A stretch of DNA of 56,687 nucleotides from Alphaproteobacteria bacterium (GTDB lineage: Bacteria > Pseudomonadota > Alphaproteobacteria > SHWA01): NCBI GenBank assembly GCA_009693995.1, contig SHWA01000004.1, forward strand, positions 1 through 56,687. Reading direction: 5' to 3'. The translations under genes and the position numbers were made by a program. The notes beneath the pieces are model-generated. The model was given only the letters and a program-made list of their open reading frames with translations. It was not told the DNA's origin and did not search any database. Of the stretch, positions 1-8,869 are shown piece by piece. The stretch's first letter is position 1, and each line of letters begins with the position of its first letter.

Positions 1-1096
1 GCACCCCCGCCTCGGCGAGGAGCACGTTCATGTGCCCCGGCATGCGTCCGGCCACCGGGTGGATGGCGAAGCGCACCTCGGCGCCGCGCTTCTCGACCAA
101 GTCGGCGAGCTCGCGCGCCTGATGCTGGGCCTGGGAGACGGCGAGGCCGTAGCCCGGCACCACCACCACCCGCTGCGCGTAGACCAGGCGCAGCGCCGCG
201 TCCTCGACGCTGATCGCCGCCATTTCGCCGCCGGCGGTGGCGCGTGATACGCCGGCGGCGGCCACCTCGGCGCTGCCGAAGGCACCGAACATGACGTTGC
301 CGAACGAGCGGTTCATGGCCCGGCTCATGAGCAGGGCGAGGACGAAGCCGCTGGCACCGTCGAGGGCGCCGGCGATGATCAAAATGTTGTTGTCGAGGGC
401 GAAGCCAGTCGCCGCCGCCGCCAGCCCGGCGTAGGAGTTGAGCAGCGCGATCACCACCGGCATGTCGGCGCCGCCGATCGGCACCACCATGAGCACGCCG
501 ATGGCGACGGAAAGCCCCAGCATGGCCCAGAACACCCAGGCCGCCTCCGGCTGCCAAACCAGATAGGCCAAGCCGCAGAGCACGATGCCGAACAGGACCA
601 GGTTGGAGGTGTTCTGATAGGGGTAGGTGAGCGGGCGCCCGGGCAGCAGCCCTTGCAGCTTGCCGAACGCCATCAGACTGCCCGTGACCGTGATGGCACC
701 GAACAGCACCTCGAAGCCGAGGGCCGCCATCTTGGCCGCGGAAATCGCGACGGTGCCGCCGACCACCGGCGCCTTGATGTATATGCCGACGCCGACCAGG
801 ATCGCCGCCAGCGCGCCGAACGCATGGGAGAACGCGATCCGCTGCGGCATCGCCGTCATCGGCACCCACATGCCCATGGGATAGCCCACGATCGCGCCGA
901 CGATCAGGCCGATCAGGATCCACTCGTAGGTGACGATCTCCTGGTGCGCCAGCGTGGCGAGGATCGCCAGCAGCATGCCGAGCATGGCGTAATGCATCCC
1001 CCGGCGCGCGGTCTCGGGCCGGCCGAGGCCGCGCAGCGCCAGGATGAACAGCACCGAGGCGGTGAGGTAGACGAGTTGGATCAGGGCTTCGGTCAT
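1..1096 (-). CDS. pntB: NAD(P) transhydrogenase subunit beta (partial)
   Basis: Integral membrane and NADP(H)-binding subunit of the proton-pumping transhydrogenase, which makes NADPH from NADH using the proton gradient. The minus-strand frame opens with ATG at 1096 (MTEALIQLVYLT) and runs off the left edge after about 365 residues. It shows many hydrophobic helices, with the family segments SHAFGALAAILVG, PVIALLNSYAGLAAAATGF and a Rossmann-like VVVPGYGLAVSQAQH start of the NADP domain. It is the last of three collinear genes (pntAA, pntAB, pntB), the order usual in alphaproteobacteria. The C-terminal NADP-binding part lies outside the window. The identification is clear. Confidence 0.94.
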   Translation of the reverse strand, partial: MTEALIQLVYLTASVLFILALRGLGRPETARRGMHYAMLGMLLAILATLAHQEIVTYEWILIGLIVGAIVGYPMGMWVPMTAMPQRIAFSHAFGALAAILVGVGIYIKAPVVGGTVAISAAKMAALGFEVLFGAITVTGSLMAFGKLQGLLPGRPLTYPYQNTSNLVLFGIVLCGLAYLVWQPEAAWVFWAMLGLSVAIGVLMVVPIGGADMPVVIALLNSYAGLAAAATGFALDNNILIIAGALDGASGFVLALLMSRAMNRSFGNVMFGAFGSAEVAAAGVSRATAGGEMAAISVEDAALRLVYAQRVVVVPGYGLAVSQAQHQARELADLVEKRGAEVRFAIHPVAGRMPGHMNVLLAEAGV

Positions 1097-1147
1097 GGTC
1101 TCTTCCGATGGCGCGGCCGGGCGGCGGCGGGCGGGGTGGCGGCGGCG

Positions 1148-1441
1148 TCAGTCGGCGGGGGTCGAGCGCCGGAACATCTTCAACATACGGTCGGTGATCA
1201 GGAACCCGCCCACCACATTGGCCATGGCGCAGGCGGCGGCGACGGTGCCGAGCACGGTGGCGGCGATCCCCTTGTCGGCGCCGGCCAGCACCAGGGAGCC
1301 GACCAGCGAGATGCCCGAGATCGCGTTGGTCGCCGCCATCAGCGGGGTATGCAGCAGCGGCGGCACGCGGGTGATCGCCTGAAAGCCGACGAACCCGGCG
1401 AGCACGAACACGTAAAGCTGGATCAGCGCGGTGGCGGTCAA
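1148..1441 (-). CDS. pntAB: NAD(P) transhydrogenase subunit alpha part 2
   Basis: Small membrane subunit (about 97 residues) corresponding to the C-terminal transmembrane part of E. coli PntA. Three to four hydrophobic stretches are visible, with family residues PPLLHTPLMAATNAISG and ANVVGGFLITDRML. I place the start at TTG 1441 because a GGGAGG ribosome-binding site lies 7 bases upstream and the product then begins LTATALIQLYVFVLAGF, as expected; the longer in-frame extension would overlap pntAA. It sits 16 bp after pntAA and about 50 bp before pntB in one operon. Confidence 0.9.
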   Translation of the reverse strand: MTATALIQLYVFVLAGFVGFQAITRVPPLLHTPLMAATNAISGISLVGSLVLAGADKGIAATVLGTVAAACAMANVVGGFLITDRMLKMFRRSTPAD

Positions 1442-1457
1442 GGGCGGACCTCCCGGA

Positions 1458-2565
1458 TCAGGCGACGGTGGGGGTGATGATCGCGCTCGGCTTGTGCCCG
1501 AGCAGGGCGACGGTGATCGGGTCGGTTTCGTCGAGGGCGATGCCACCCTCGCGCGACAAGTGGGTGAGCAGCGCGCGCATGTTGCCGCCAAAGAGCCGGC
1601 GGGCGTCGGTCGCGTGGGCGCTCGGCAGGTTGGTCGGGCCGAGGACCGTCACGCCTTCGTGCACCACCTCCGCGTCGGGCCGGGTCAGCGCGCAGTTGCC
1701 ACCGCCCTCGGCGGCCAGATCCACCAGGACGGCGCCGTTCGGCATCACCGCGACTCCCTTGGCCTCGATCAGACAGGGCGCCGGCCGGCCCGGCACCTGG
1801 GCCGTGGTGATCACCAGGTTCATCTCGGGCAGGTGCTCGGAGAGCGTGCGGATGGCGCTCGACTGCTCGTCTTCCGACTGCTCGTGGGCGTAACCGCCGG
1901 CGCCTTCGGCGTCGGGGGTCAGCCAATCCGGCTTGATGAAGGTCGCGCCCAGGCTCTCGATCTGCTCGCCGGCGGCGAGGCGGATGTCGAAGCCGAACAC
2001 CCGGGCGCCGAGGCGCCGCGCGGTCGCGACCGCCTGCAGGCCGGCGACGCCGGCGCCGACCACCAGGACCTTGGCAGGGCGCACCGTGCCGGCAGCCGTG
2101 CTCATCATCGGCATCAAGGTGCTGATGCGCGCACTTCCCAGCAGCACGGCGGCGTAGCCGGCGATGGTCGCCTGGGTGGACAGCACGTCCATTTCCTGGG
2201 CGCGCGAGATACGCGGCAGGCGCTCGAGGCCGAGATGGGTGATGCCCCGCTGCCGCACCCGTTCCTCGACCCGGGCGTCGCGGCCACCGAGCGAGATCAG
2301 GAGACAGCCTTCGGGGAGGAGCGCAAATTCCTGGTCGCTGGGTGCCCGCACCTTGAGCAGGGTCTCCGCCCGCTCCAGGACTGCGGGGACGCCCTGCACG
2401 ATCTCGGCCCCCGCCACCTGGTAGCCATGGTCGGAGAAGTGCGCGGCCGCGCCCGAGCCCTGCTGCACCACGACCCGCACCTTGCCGGCGAGCCGCTTGA
2501 CGTCGTTGGGTGAGAGCGCGCACCCGCCGCTCGCCCTCGCGCACCTCGGCGAGGACCCCGACCAC
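1458..2565 (-). CDS. pntAA: NAD(P) transhydrogenase subunit alpha part 1, N-terminal frameshift
   Basis: Soluble NAD(H)-binding domain of transhydrogenase, related to alanine dehydrogenase. The Rossmann motif VVGAGVAGLQA is present and the C-terminus AIITPTVA is typical. The uninterrupted frame begins only at GTG 2480 (VRVVVQQGSG), which lacks the conserved start of the family. That start is present in another frame from GTG 2565: VVGVLAEVREGERRV, and the expected continuation ALSPNDVKRLAGK is in the pntAA frame. Removing one C near 2520 (GTG-C-GCG) joins the two perfectly. Either the assembly has an extra base or the gene is mutated; the rest of the operon looks intact, so I favour an assembly error. 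Confidence 0.88.
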
Positions 2566-2679
2566 TCCGGGCTTAGACGATCACACCGCCCCCTTGTCCC
2601 CGATCACCGCAATCGACGGGCCGGCTGGTCCCCGTGGTGGCATGCGGCGGGACCTCTGCCGCTGACCGCTTCGGTGGAG

Positions 2680-2756
2680 TGGCGCGCCCGAGAGGATTTG
2701 AACCCCTAACCCCCAGATCCGTAGTCTGGTGCTCTATCCAATTGAGCTACGGGCGC
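2680..2756 (-). tRNA. tRNA-Arg (anticodon ACG)
   Basis: A full cloverleaf reads on the minus strand. The acceptor stem GCGCCCG pairs with CGGGCGC, the D arm holds AGCTCAATTGGATAGAGC, the anticodon stem CCAGA/TCTGG encloses loop CTACGGA with anticodon ACG, and the T arm contains GGTTCAAATCC. CCA is encoded. ACG reads CGU/CGC/CGA after A34 deamination to inosine. Confidence 0.95.
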
Positions 2757-3173
2757 CCGACCAGACGACTGCCTCTGGCACCTGGTGGATCGACTCGAAC
2801 TTCGAGTGCCGTTCCCCCTTCGTCCCTACCCCGACGCCCCCCTTTGACGGGGGAGGGTAGGGAGGGGGGTACCAATCAGCGAATCATTGGATCGTGTCAA
2901 TCCACTTGCGGCCCGGCGGCATCGGCGGACAGTAGCCAATTGCCACAACCGGTGGCAAGCAAGCGGCAGGGAATGCCATGTTATGCCGAAGCCATCATGG
3001 CGCTTGAGAGGGGGAATCGCATTGGCTACACTGTCGCACACTCTGACCCCCTGTTGGTTACGCTTCCGTAATAGCCATCAGAACAAGCCGTTACAACGAC
3101 ACGGGCTGATTCGATTGGCACTCTCCCGATGCGGGTCGCTCCGTCGGCACCCCAACCCATGCAGCGATCTGCC
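2757..3173. other. Gene-free interval with GC-rich hairpin
   Basis: About 415 bp between tRNA-Arg and the lipoprotein gene with no convincing coding frame. It holds a GC-rich nested hairpin at 2824-2862 and a short inverted repeat TTACG-CTTC-CGTAA near 3059. The promoter of the lipoprotein gene should lie in its right part, but I see no clear -35/-10 pair. Confidence 0.5.
2824..2862. repeat. GC-rich palindromic hairpin
   Basis: CCCTACCC (2824-2831) pairs with GGGTAGGG (2855-2862), and inside it CCCCC pairs with GGGGG around a short CTTTGAC-type loop. The structure resembles the short intergenic palindromes (REP-like) scattered in alphaproteobacterial genomes; a larger relative in style is at 52910-53049. 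There is no U-tract, so a simple intrinsic terminator is unlikely. Confidence 0.5.
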
Positions 3174-4334
3174 ATGAACGCATATCTTGCTCGCGTCACC
3201 GTTCTTGCGGCCGCTCTGCTGGCCGGCGGCTGCTCCGTGATCGACGACGACCTCTGGCCATCCATCTCCGAGCCGCCGGTGCGGGGCGCCAAGGGCAGGC
3301 CCGAGCGGGTCGAGATCGCCGCCGCCGCGAGCGAGCGCGCGGCCCAGCCGGCGAGCGCCGCGGTGGCACGGTCGGAACTGGCGGCGGCCGACGCGGCCGC
3401 GGCCGGCGGACCCACCCAGGTCGGCCTGAAGGCCGCCGAGCACCGGCGCGAGCTCGAGAAGCTGAAGGGTTCGGTCGACAGTCACCGCCGCGGCTATCAG
3501 GACCTGCGCGCCACGGCCGAGCAGAAGGCGCTGCGCTATCACGCGACGGTCGGCGCGATCAACGCGCGCCTGCAGGTGGGAACCACCCCGGGCAACCCGT
3601 CCCTGGTCAGCCAATGGAATACAGCTCAGGGCGAACTCGATCAGCTGCAGAACGACATCGCCGCCCTCAACATGGTGGCCAACGCCACCGCGGGCGACTC
3701 CGCCACCACCGCCTATCTGGTCGACTCCGTGCGCGCGACCTACCAGCTCACGGGCGCGATCGACGAGGATCACCGTCAGCTCGCCCTGGTCGAGGACGAC
3801 GTGAACCGGCAGGCGGTGACCATCGACCGCCTGCTCGACGAGGTCACCGACACGGTCAATCGCCAGACCACCTACGTCAACGCCGAGCGGCGCAACCTGG
3901 TCACCCTCGCCCGCGCCATCAAGACCGGCGAGGCGTTCGGGGCCAGCCTTGCCAACCGCCCCTTGGCGCCGAGTGCCGCGGCGCCGGCCAGCCTGCCGGC
4001 CAGTGGCTCAGCCCGGGCGCTCGCCGGCGAGTCGCGCCAGCCGCTGGTGGTGATCCGCTTCGACCGCCCCGACGTCCCGTACGAGCAGGCGCTCTACGCG
4101 GCGATCAGCCGGGCGCTCGAGGACCGGCCCGAGTCGATCTTCGACCTGGTCGCGGTCGCGCCCGGCCAAGGTTCGGCCTCGCAGATCGCACTCAACACCA
4201 GCCGCGCCAAGAAGCATGCCCAAGACGTGATGCGCACGCTCTCCGACATGGGCCTGCCGGCCCAGCGCGTGTCGCTGTCGGCATCGACCAGCACCGAGGC
4301 GCAGGTGAGCGAGGTCCGCATCTACATTCGCTGA
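3174..4334 (+). CDS. Coiled-coil lipoprotein with OmpA-like C-terminus, unknown function
   Basis: Predicted envelope lipoprotein of about 386 residues. Starting at ATG 3174, the signal peptide MNAYLARVTVLAAALLAGGC ends in a lipobox-like Cys; in-frame ATGs at 3129 and 3159 would only add an N-terminal tail, and none has a good ribosome-binding site. Residues 80-260 are rich in heptad-like Leu/Ala/Arg pattern and Gln/Asp, suggesting long helices or coiled coil. The last 110 residues (from QPLVVIRFDRPDVPYEQAL to EVRIYIR, with NTSRAKKHAQDVMRTL) resemble the OmpA/MotB fold by layout, but I do not see a firm peptidoglycan-binding motif. A DUF4864 gene follows 31 bp downstream on the same strand. 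Confidence 0.75.
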   Translation: MNAYLARVTVLAAALLAGGCSVIDDDLWPSISEPPVRGAKGRPERVEIAAAASERAAQPASAAVARSELAAADAAAAGGPTQVGLKAAEHRRELEKLKGSVDSHRRGYQDLRATAEQKALRYHATVGAINARLQVGTTPGNPSLVSQWNTAQGELDQLQNDIAALNMVANATAGDSATTAYLVDSVRATYQLTGAIDEDHRQLALVEDDVNRQAVTIDRLLDEVTDTVNRQTTYVNAERRNLVTLARAIKTGEAFGASLANRPLAPSAAAPASLPASGSARALAGESRQPLVVIRFDRPDVPYEQALYAAISRALEDRPESIFDLVAVAPGQGSASQIALNTSRAKKHAQDVMRTLSDMGLPAQRVSLSASTSTEAQVSEVRIYIR

Positions 4335-4365
4335 CGGCAGGCATCCCTGCCGGGAGGGCCTGAGG

Positions 4366-4800
4366 ATGCTGCACCGAATTCGCACCCTGCTGCTGGCCGG
4401 GTTCCTGTTCCTGCCCGCCGTCGCCCTGGCCCAGGCTGTGGACTTGTCCACCGATGACCGGGTCGCCATCCGCCAGATCATTACGCGCCAGATCGACGCC
4501 TTCCGCCGCGACGCCGGCGAAGAGGCCTTCGCCTACGCCGCGCCCGGCATCCGCGCTACCTTCATGTCCGCTGACATATTCATGGCGATGGTGCAGAGCG
4601 CCTACCAGGCGGTCTACCGGCCGCGCTCGGTCCAGTTCGAAGAGATCATCGATTTCTACGGGCGCCCGGCGCAGCGGGTGCACCTGATCGGCCCCGACGG
4701 CATTCCGGTGATCGCGGTCTATCCCATGGAACGCCAGCCGGACGGGAGCTGGCTGATCGCCGGCTGCTACCTGATCCCGACCGACGCCCGCTCCACCTGA
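4366..4800 (+). CDS. DUF4864 domain-containing secreted protein
   Basis: Short exported protein of 144 residues. The N-terminus has a basic start and hydrophobic core (LLLAGFLFLPAVALAQA) giving a Sec signal with likely cleavage after AQA. The mature part VAIRQIITRQIDAFRRDAGEEAFAYAAP followed by FMAMVQSAYQAVYRP and a final SWLIAGCYL is the DUF4864 pattern, an NTF2-like small fold of unknown function. A GGGAGG site lies upstream of ATG 4366. It probably shares a transcript with the lipoprotein gene 31 bp upstream. Confidence 0.82.
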   Translation: MLHRIRTLLLAGFLFLPAVALAQAVDLSTDDRVAIRQIITRQIDAFRRDAGEEAFAYAAPGIRATFMSADIFMAMVQSAYQAVYRPRSVQFEEIIDFYGRPAQRVHLIGPDGIPVIAVYPMERQPDGSWLIAGCYLIPTDARST

Positions 4801-4822
4801 GACCGATCGGCGCGGCCGCGCC

Positions 4823-6130
4823 TCAACCGACCAGCCGATAGAGGCGGAGCGCGGCCAGCGCCATGACCTTGGCCGCGTTCACCATGTCCTCGACCACCAC
4901 GTACTCGTCGGGCTGGTGGGCGAGTTCCAGGATGCCGGGACCATAGGCGACGCAATCGTGCAGGTGGCCGATGCGGGCGATGTGCTTCTGGTCGTAGGTG
5001 CCGGGAGATGCCACCAGCGCGGCCGGGCGCCCCAGCACCGCCTGGACCGCGAAGGCGAGCGCCTGCACCACCGGTGCGTCGGCCGCGGTCAAGGTCGGCA
5101 GGAAGGTCATGATCTCGCGCACCTGGTAGTCGATTCCCGGCCACTCCCGCGCCACCGCGTCGAGCAGCGCCATGATCTCGGCCTTGACGTCCTCCAGTCG
5201 CTCCTCGATCAGGAAACGGCGGTCGAGCACCAGGCGGCAGCGGTCGGCGACCAGCGCCGGCGGATAGCCGCCCATCCCCTCCGCGACGCCGCCATGGATG
5301 GCGTTCACGTTGAGCGTCGAGGCGCGCGCCCCCGGCGGGATCACCGGCATCTGCGTCAGGCGCCGGCCGAGGGCCGGCAGCAGCTCGCGCTCGACCTTGG
5401 CCAGGAAGGCGGCGGCGGCGCGGATCGCGCTCACCCCCAGGAACGGCATGGAGCCGTGGGCGATGCGGCCGGTGAAGGCGACTTCCGCCCACCATACCCC
5501 GCGGTGGCCGAGGCAGATGCCGTCCACGTTCAGCGGCTCGGGGATGATGACGTGGTCGACGCGCGGGCGCGAGAACAGCCCCTGCTCCGCCATCCACCCG
5601 ACCCCGGCGAAGCCGCCGGTCTCTTCGTCCACGGTCCCCGAGACCTCGACCGCGCCCGGTAGCGCGATGCCGGCCGCGAGCAACCCTTCGACCGCGATCA
5701 CCGCCGCGGCGATGCCGCCCTTCATGTCGCAGGCGCCACGGCCGTAGAGCCGGCCGTCCCGGACGGTGCCGGCGAAGGGATCCACGCTCCAGCCGGCACC
5801 GGGCTCGACCACGTCGATGTGGCCGTTGAAATGGACGCAGGGGCCGGGCCGCACACCCTCGCGCCGCGCAAGAACATTGAGGCGCGGATGGCGCGGATCA
5901 TCGCCGGGCGCCCCCTCGGCATGCAGGTAACGTACCTCGAAGCCGCGCCGGCGCAGCCGCTCGCCGAGCGCCTCGGCGCACACCCGGTAGGCATCCCCCG
6001 GCGGGTTGATGGTCGGGATGCGCACCAACTCCCGGGTCAGGGCCACCAGATCGTCGCGCCCCGAGTCGATCCGGGCGAAGACCTGCTCGACCAGAGTGGC
6101 GGTCGGCGTGGGCGGGGGTGTGTGGGGCAT
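4823..6130 (-). CDS. M20 family metallopeptidase (ArgE/DapE type)
   Basis: Probable zinc amidohydrolase of the acetylornithine deacetylase / succinyl-diaminopimelate desuccinylase family, 435 residues. Metal-binding and catalytic motifs are visible: HFNGHIDVV (first His and the Asp), GRGACDMKGG (bridging Asp), and TVDEETGG (catalytic Glu and ligand). The lid domain contains the dimer His in GRIAHGSMPFLG. Length fits the family. It stands alone between a convergent secreted-protein gene and a divergent methyltransferase gene, so the substrate cannot be told; ArgE-like, DapE-like and carboxypeptidase roles are all open. Confidence 0.85.
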   Translation of the reverse strand: MPHTPPPTPTATLVEQVFARIDSGRDDLVALTRELVRIPTINPPGDAYRVCAEALGERLRRRGFEVRYLHAEGAPGDDPRHPRLNVLARREGVRPGPCVHFNGHIDVVEPGAGWSVDPFAGTVRDGRLYGRGACDMKGGIAAAVIAVEGLLAAGIALPGAVEVSGTVDEETGGFAGVGWMAEQGLFSRPRVDHVIIPEPLNVDGICLGHRGVWWAEVAFTGRIAHGSMPFLGVSAIRAAAAFLAKVERELLPALGRRLTQMPVIPPGARASTLNVNAIHGGVAEGMGGYPPALVADRCRLVLDRRFLIEERLEDVKAEIMALLDAVAREWPGIDYQVREIMTFLPTLTAADAPVVQALAFAVQAVLGRPAALVASPGTYDQKHIARIGHLHDCVAYGPGILELAHQPDEYVVVEDMVNAAKVMALAALRLYRLVG

Positions 6131-6214
6131 GGCCTCACGCTAGCGGCCGCAGGCGGCGCGGGTCAACGGTGGGTGCTTGGCAGCGGATGCGAGCGTGGTA
6201 GTGTCGCGCCTCCC

Positions 6215-7423
6215 ATGCGCAACCCGATCCCCCTCGCCGCGGACCGCCCGCGCGTCCGCCTCCTGCCCGAGCACGACCGCCGGGTCGCCGGCGGCTTCCC
6301 CTGGGCCTTCTCCAACGAGGTCGCCATGGACGCCGCGACCAAGGCGCTGCCGCCCGGCGGCCTGGTGGTGCTGGAGACGGCGCGGGGCGCACCGGTCGGT
6401 GTCGCCATGTTCAATCCCCATTCGCTGATCGCGGCGCGACTGCTGGCGCCCGAGATCGACGCCGTCATCGACGCCGACTTTCTCGCCGCCCGGTTGCAGA
6501 CGGCCCTCGCGCTCCGCGCGAGGCTCTACGCCCTGCCCTATTACCGGCTGGTCCATGCCGAGGCCGACGGTCTGCCCGGACTGATCGTGGATCGCTATGG
6601 CGACGTGGTCGTGTGCCAGATCAACAGCGCCGGCATGGAGCGGCTGCGGGGCGAGGTGCAGGCGGCGCTCCAGGGCGTGCTGGCGCCGCGCGCACTGGTG
6701 CTGCGGGCCGACCGGCCAGTGCGGGCACTGGAAGGACTGGCCGACGAGGACGACGCGATTTTGGGCGAACTCGACAATCCCGTCGCCCTGGTCGAGAACG
6801 GCGCGCGCTTCCGGGCCGACGTCCTCGGCGGACAGAAGACCGGCTGGTTCTTCGATCACCGCGATAACCGCGCGTTCATCGCTCCGCTCTGCCGGGGCGG
6901 GCGCGTGCTCGACCTCTACGGCTATACCGGCGGCTTCGCCGTACAGGCGGCCATGGCCGGCGCGACCGAGGTCTTGGCCATCGACCGCTCCGAGCCGGCC
7001 CTCGCCCTGGCGGCGCAGGCCGCGACCGAGAACGGAGTCGCCCCGCGCTGCCGCTTCGAGCGCGGCGAGGTGTTCGGCGCGCTTGAGCGGCTGGCCGCCG
7101 CGAGCGAGCGCTTCGACGTGGTGATCGCCGACCCGCCGGCCTTCGTGAAATCGCGCAAGGAACTGAACGCGGGCGCCCGCGGCTACCGCAAGCTGGCGCG
7201 GGGCGCCGCGCGCCTGGTGGCATCGGGCGGCCTGTTGCTGATCGCCTCATGCTCGCACCTGGTTGACATGGCGACCTTCGGCGAGGAGGTGCGCCGCGGC
7301 CTGCGTGACGTCCGCCGCGCCGGGCGCATCATTCGCAGCGGCGGCGCCGGGCCCGATCATCCGATCCACCCGGCGCTCGCCGCCTCCGCCTACCTCAAGT
7401 GCCTGGTGCTGGCGCTGGACTAG
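6215..7423 (+). CDS. Class I rRNA cytosine methyltransferase, RlmI-like
   Basis: SAM-dependent methyltransferase of the RlmI/YccW family, which makes m5C in 23S rRNA. From ATG 6215 the product has 402 residues: an N-terminal PUA-like part (VRLLPEHDRRVAGGFPWAFSNEV), a middle EEHD-like domain with GLIVDRYGD, and a C-terminal Rossmann methyltransferase with VLDLYGYTGGFAV (SAM loop) and the catalytic IADPPAFVKSRKEL. SCSH near the end matches the family. Longer in-frame starts upstream overlap the divergent peptidase gene and are unlikely. The 3' end overlaps the convergent kinase gene by 4 bases. Confidence 0.88.
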   Translation: MRNPIPLAADRPRVRLLPEHDRRVAGGFPWAFSNEVAMDAATKALPPGGLVVLETARGAPVGVAMFNPHSLIAARLLAPEIDAVIDADFLAARLQTALALRARLYALPYYRLVHAEADGLPGLIVDRYGDVVVCQINSAGMERLRGEVQAALQGVLAPRALVLRADRPVRALEGLADEDDAILGELDNPVALVENGARFRADVLGGQKTGWFFDHRDNRAFIAPLCRGGRVLDLYGYTGGFAVQAAMAGATEVLAIDRSEPALALAAQAATENGVAPRCRFERGEVFGALERLAAASERFDVVIADPPAFVKSRKELNAGARGYRKLARGAARLVASGGLLLIASCSHLVDMATFGEEVRRGLRDVRRAGRIIRSGGAGPDHPIHPALAASAYLKCLVLALD

Positions 7424-8814
7424 GTCAGGGGGCTCGGCAGCTCGACCTGGAACGTGGTGCCGGTCGCGTCCGAGCGCAGCAGGCGCACCTCGCCGCCGTG
7501 CGCCCGGGCGAGATCGCGGGCGATCGGCAGCCCGAGGCCGCTGCCGCCGAGCCGGGCCGAGCCGGCGAAGGGCTTGAACAGGTTCTCGCGCGCCTTCGGC
7601 GGCAGGCCGGCGCCGCTGTCACTCACGTCGATCTGCACAACCTCGCCCTCGCGTCGGGCGGAAATGGCGAGGCGGCCGCTGCCATTCATGGCCTGGGCGG
7701 CATTGCGCGCCAGATTGGCGATGATTCGGTGCACCAGGTCGCGGTCGGCGAGGAGACGCAACGTGGGTGCCACGTCGATCCGCCAGTCGACGCCGTTCAC
7801 GGCCGGTCGCAATCCGGCCCGGACCTCATCCACCACCGGCAACAGGGCGAACCAGTCGCGCCCGGGCTCCGGCGTCTCGGCGCGCACATAGTCGAGGGTC
7901 TTGGCGCACAGCGTCGCCGCCCGATCGATGGCGTTGATCAGGATCGGCGCGGCGCGGCGCACGGCGGGATCGCTGCTATTCACCAGGCGGTCGGATTCGA
8001 GCACCGCGCTCTGCAGCATGTTGCGCAGATCATGGTTGATCTTGCTGACCGCCTCGCCCACGCCGGCGAGCCGCTCCTTCTGGTCGAGCATGGCGCGGAC
8101 GCTGCGTTGCAGCGAGGCGAGCTCGCGCTGCAGGACCCCGATCTCGTCCTGCCGGTCGCTGATCGGAACCACGCGCCGCGCATCCCCGGGCGCGGCCGAG
8201 AACGCGGTCAGGTTCTCGACGATGCGGCGCATGGGCCGCACCATGAGCCACTGCAGGCTGAGATAGACCAGCGCCGCCGAGATCAGCGAAAGCATCATGG
8301 AGAGCGTGAAAATGCGCCACGAGTACGCCAGCATCTCGCGCCGGAGAACGGTTTCGTCGAGGATGATCTCGACCGTGGTCTCAGCGTCCAGCGGGGCGGT
8401 CCCGGTGACCCGGATCACGCGACCCTCGCCCGCGAGCAAGGTGACGAACGCGTCGCGTGCGAGACCAGCCGGCGTCACCGCATTCAGGTCGAAGGACGCA
8501 TCGATCGGCGGCGGCTCGCCGAACAGCAGATAGCTGGCGTCGCGCCGGCGCAGCGCGATCGCCATCACCCGCGCGTGGCGGATCATGCCGTGCTCGAGCA
8601 CCGGCAAGAGCTCGGATGGCGGCATCGCCTCGGTCACCAGGCTCGCCTGATGCGCCGAGGCGATGCGCTGCTCCAGGTAGGCCTGGCGGTGGCGGGCGAT
8701 GGAGGGAACATAGATCAGCACCTCGCCCAGCATCACGAACAGAATCGTGAGCACGAGCAGCCGTGCGGACAGGCTCCTGAATATGGCCGCGATCCCGGGC
8801 GTGTTCCGCTGCAT
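7420..8814 (-). CDS. Membrane sensor histidine kinase
   Basis: Two-component sensor of 464 residues from ATG 8814. The order is: TM1 (LLVLTILFVMLGEVLIYV), a periplasmic sensing region of about 130 residues, TM2 (IFTLSMMLSLISAALVYLSL), HAMP with DEIGVLQRELASL, a DHp helix with phospho-acceptor His in INHDLRNMLQ, and a HATPase domain with N-box IIANLARNAAQA, G1 DSGAGLP and G2 GGSGLGLPIA. No response regulator is adjacent, so it is an orphan here and its partner is unknown. The H-box HDLRN is less common than HELRT. Confidence 0.9.
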   Translation of the reverse strand: MQRNTPGIAAIFRSLSARLLVLTILFVMLGEVLIYVPSIARHRQAYLEQRIASAHQASLVTEAMPPSELLPVLEHGMIRHARVMAIALRRRDASYLLFGEPPPIDASFDLNAVTPAGLARDAFVTLLAGEGRVIRVTGTAPLDAETTVEIILDETVLRREMLAYSWRIFTLSMMLSLISAALVYLSLQWLMVRPMRRIVENLTAFSAAPGDARRVVPISDRQDEIGVLQRELASLQRSVRAMLDQKERLAGVGEAVSKINHDLRNMLQSAVLESDRLVNSSDPAVRRAAPILINAIDRAATLCAKTLDYVRAETPEPGRDWFALLPVVDEVRAGLRPAVNGVDWRIDVAPTLRLLADRDLVHRIIANLARNAAQAMNGSGRLAISARREGEVVQIDVSDSGAGLPPKARENLFKPFAGSARLGGSGLGLPIARDLARAHGGEVRLLRSDATGTTFQVELPSPLT

Positions 8815-8869
8815 GGGTGGAACTCTAGAACAGTCCGGCAACGCGAAACCAGCGCCAGACTGGCGGCTC

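Noticed and set aside
653..1477. Long plus-strand ORF over the pnt genes
   Set aside because: His/Arg/Gly-rich shadow of the minus-strand transhydrogenase genes, with no recognisable domain.
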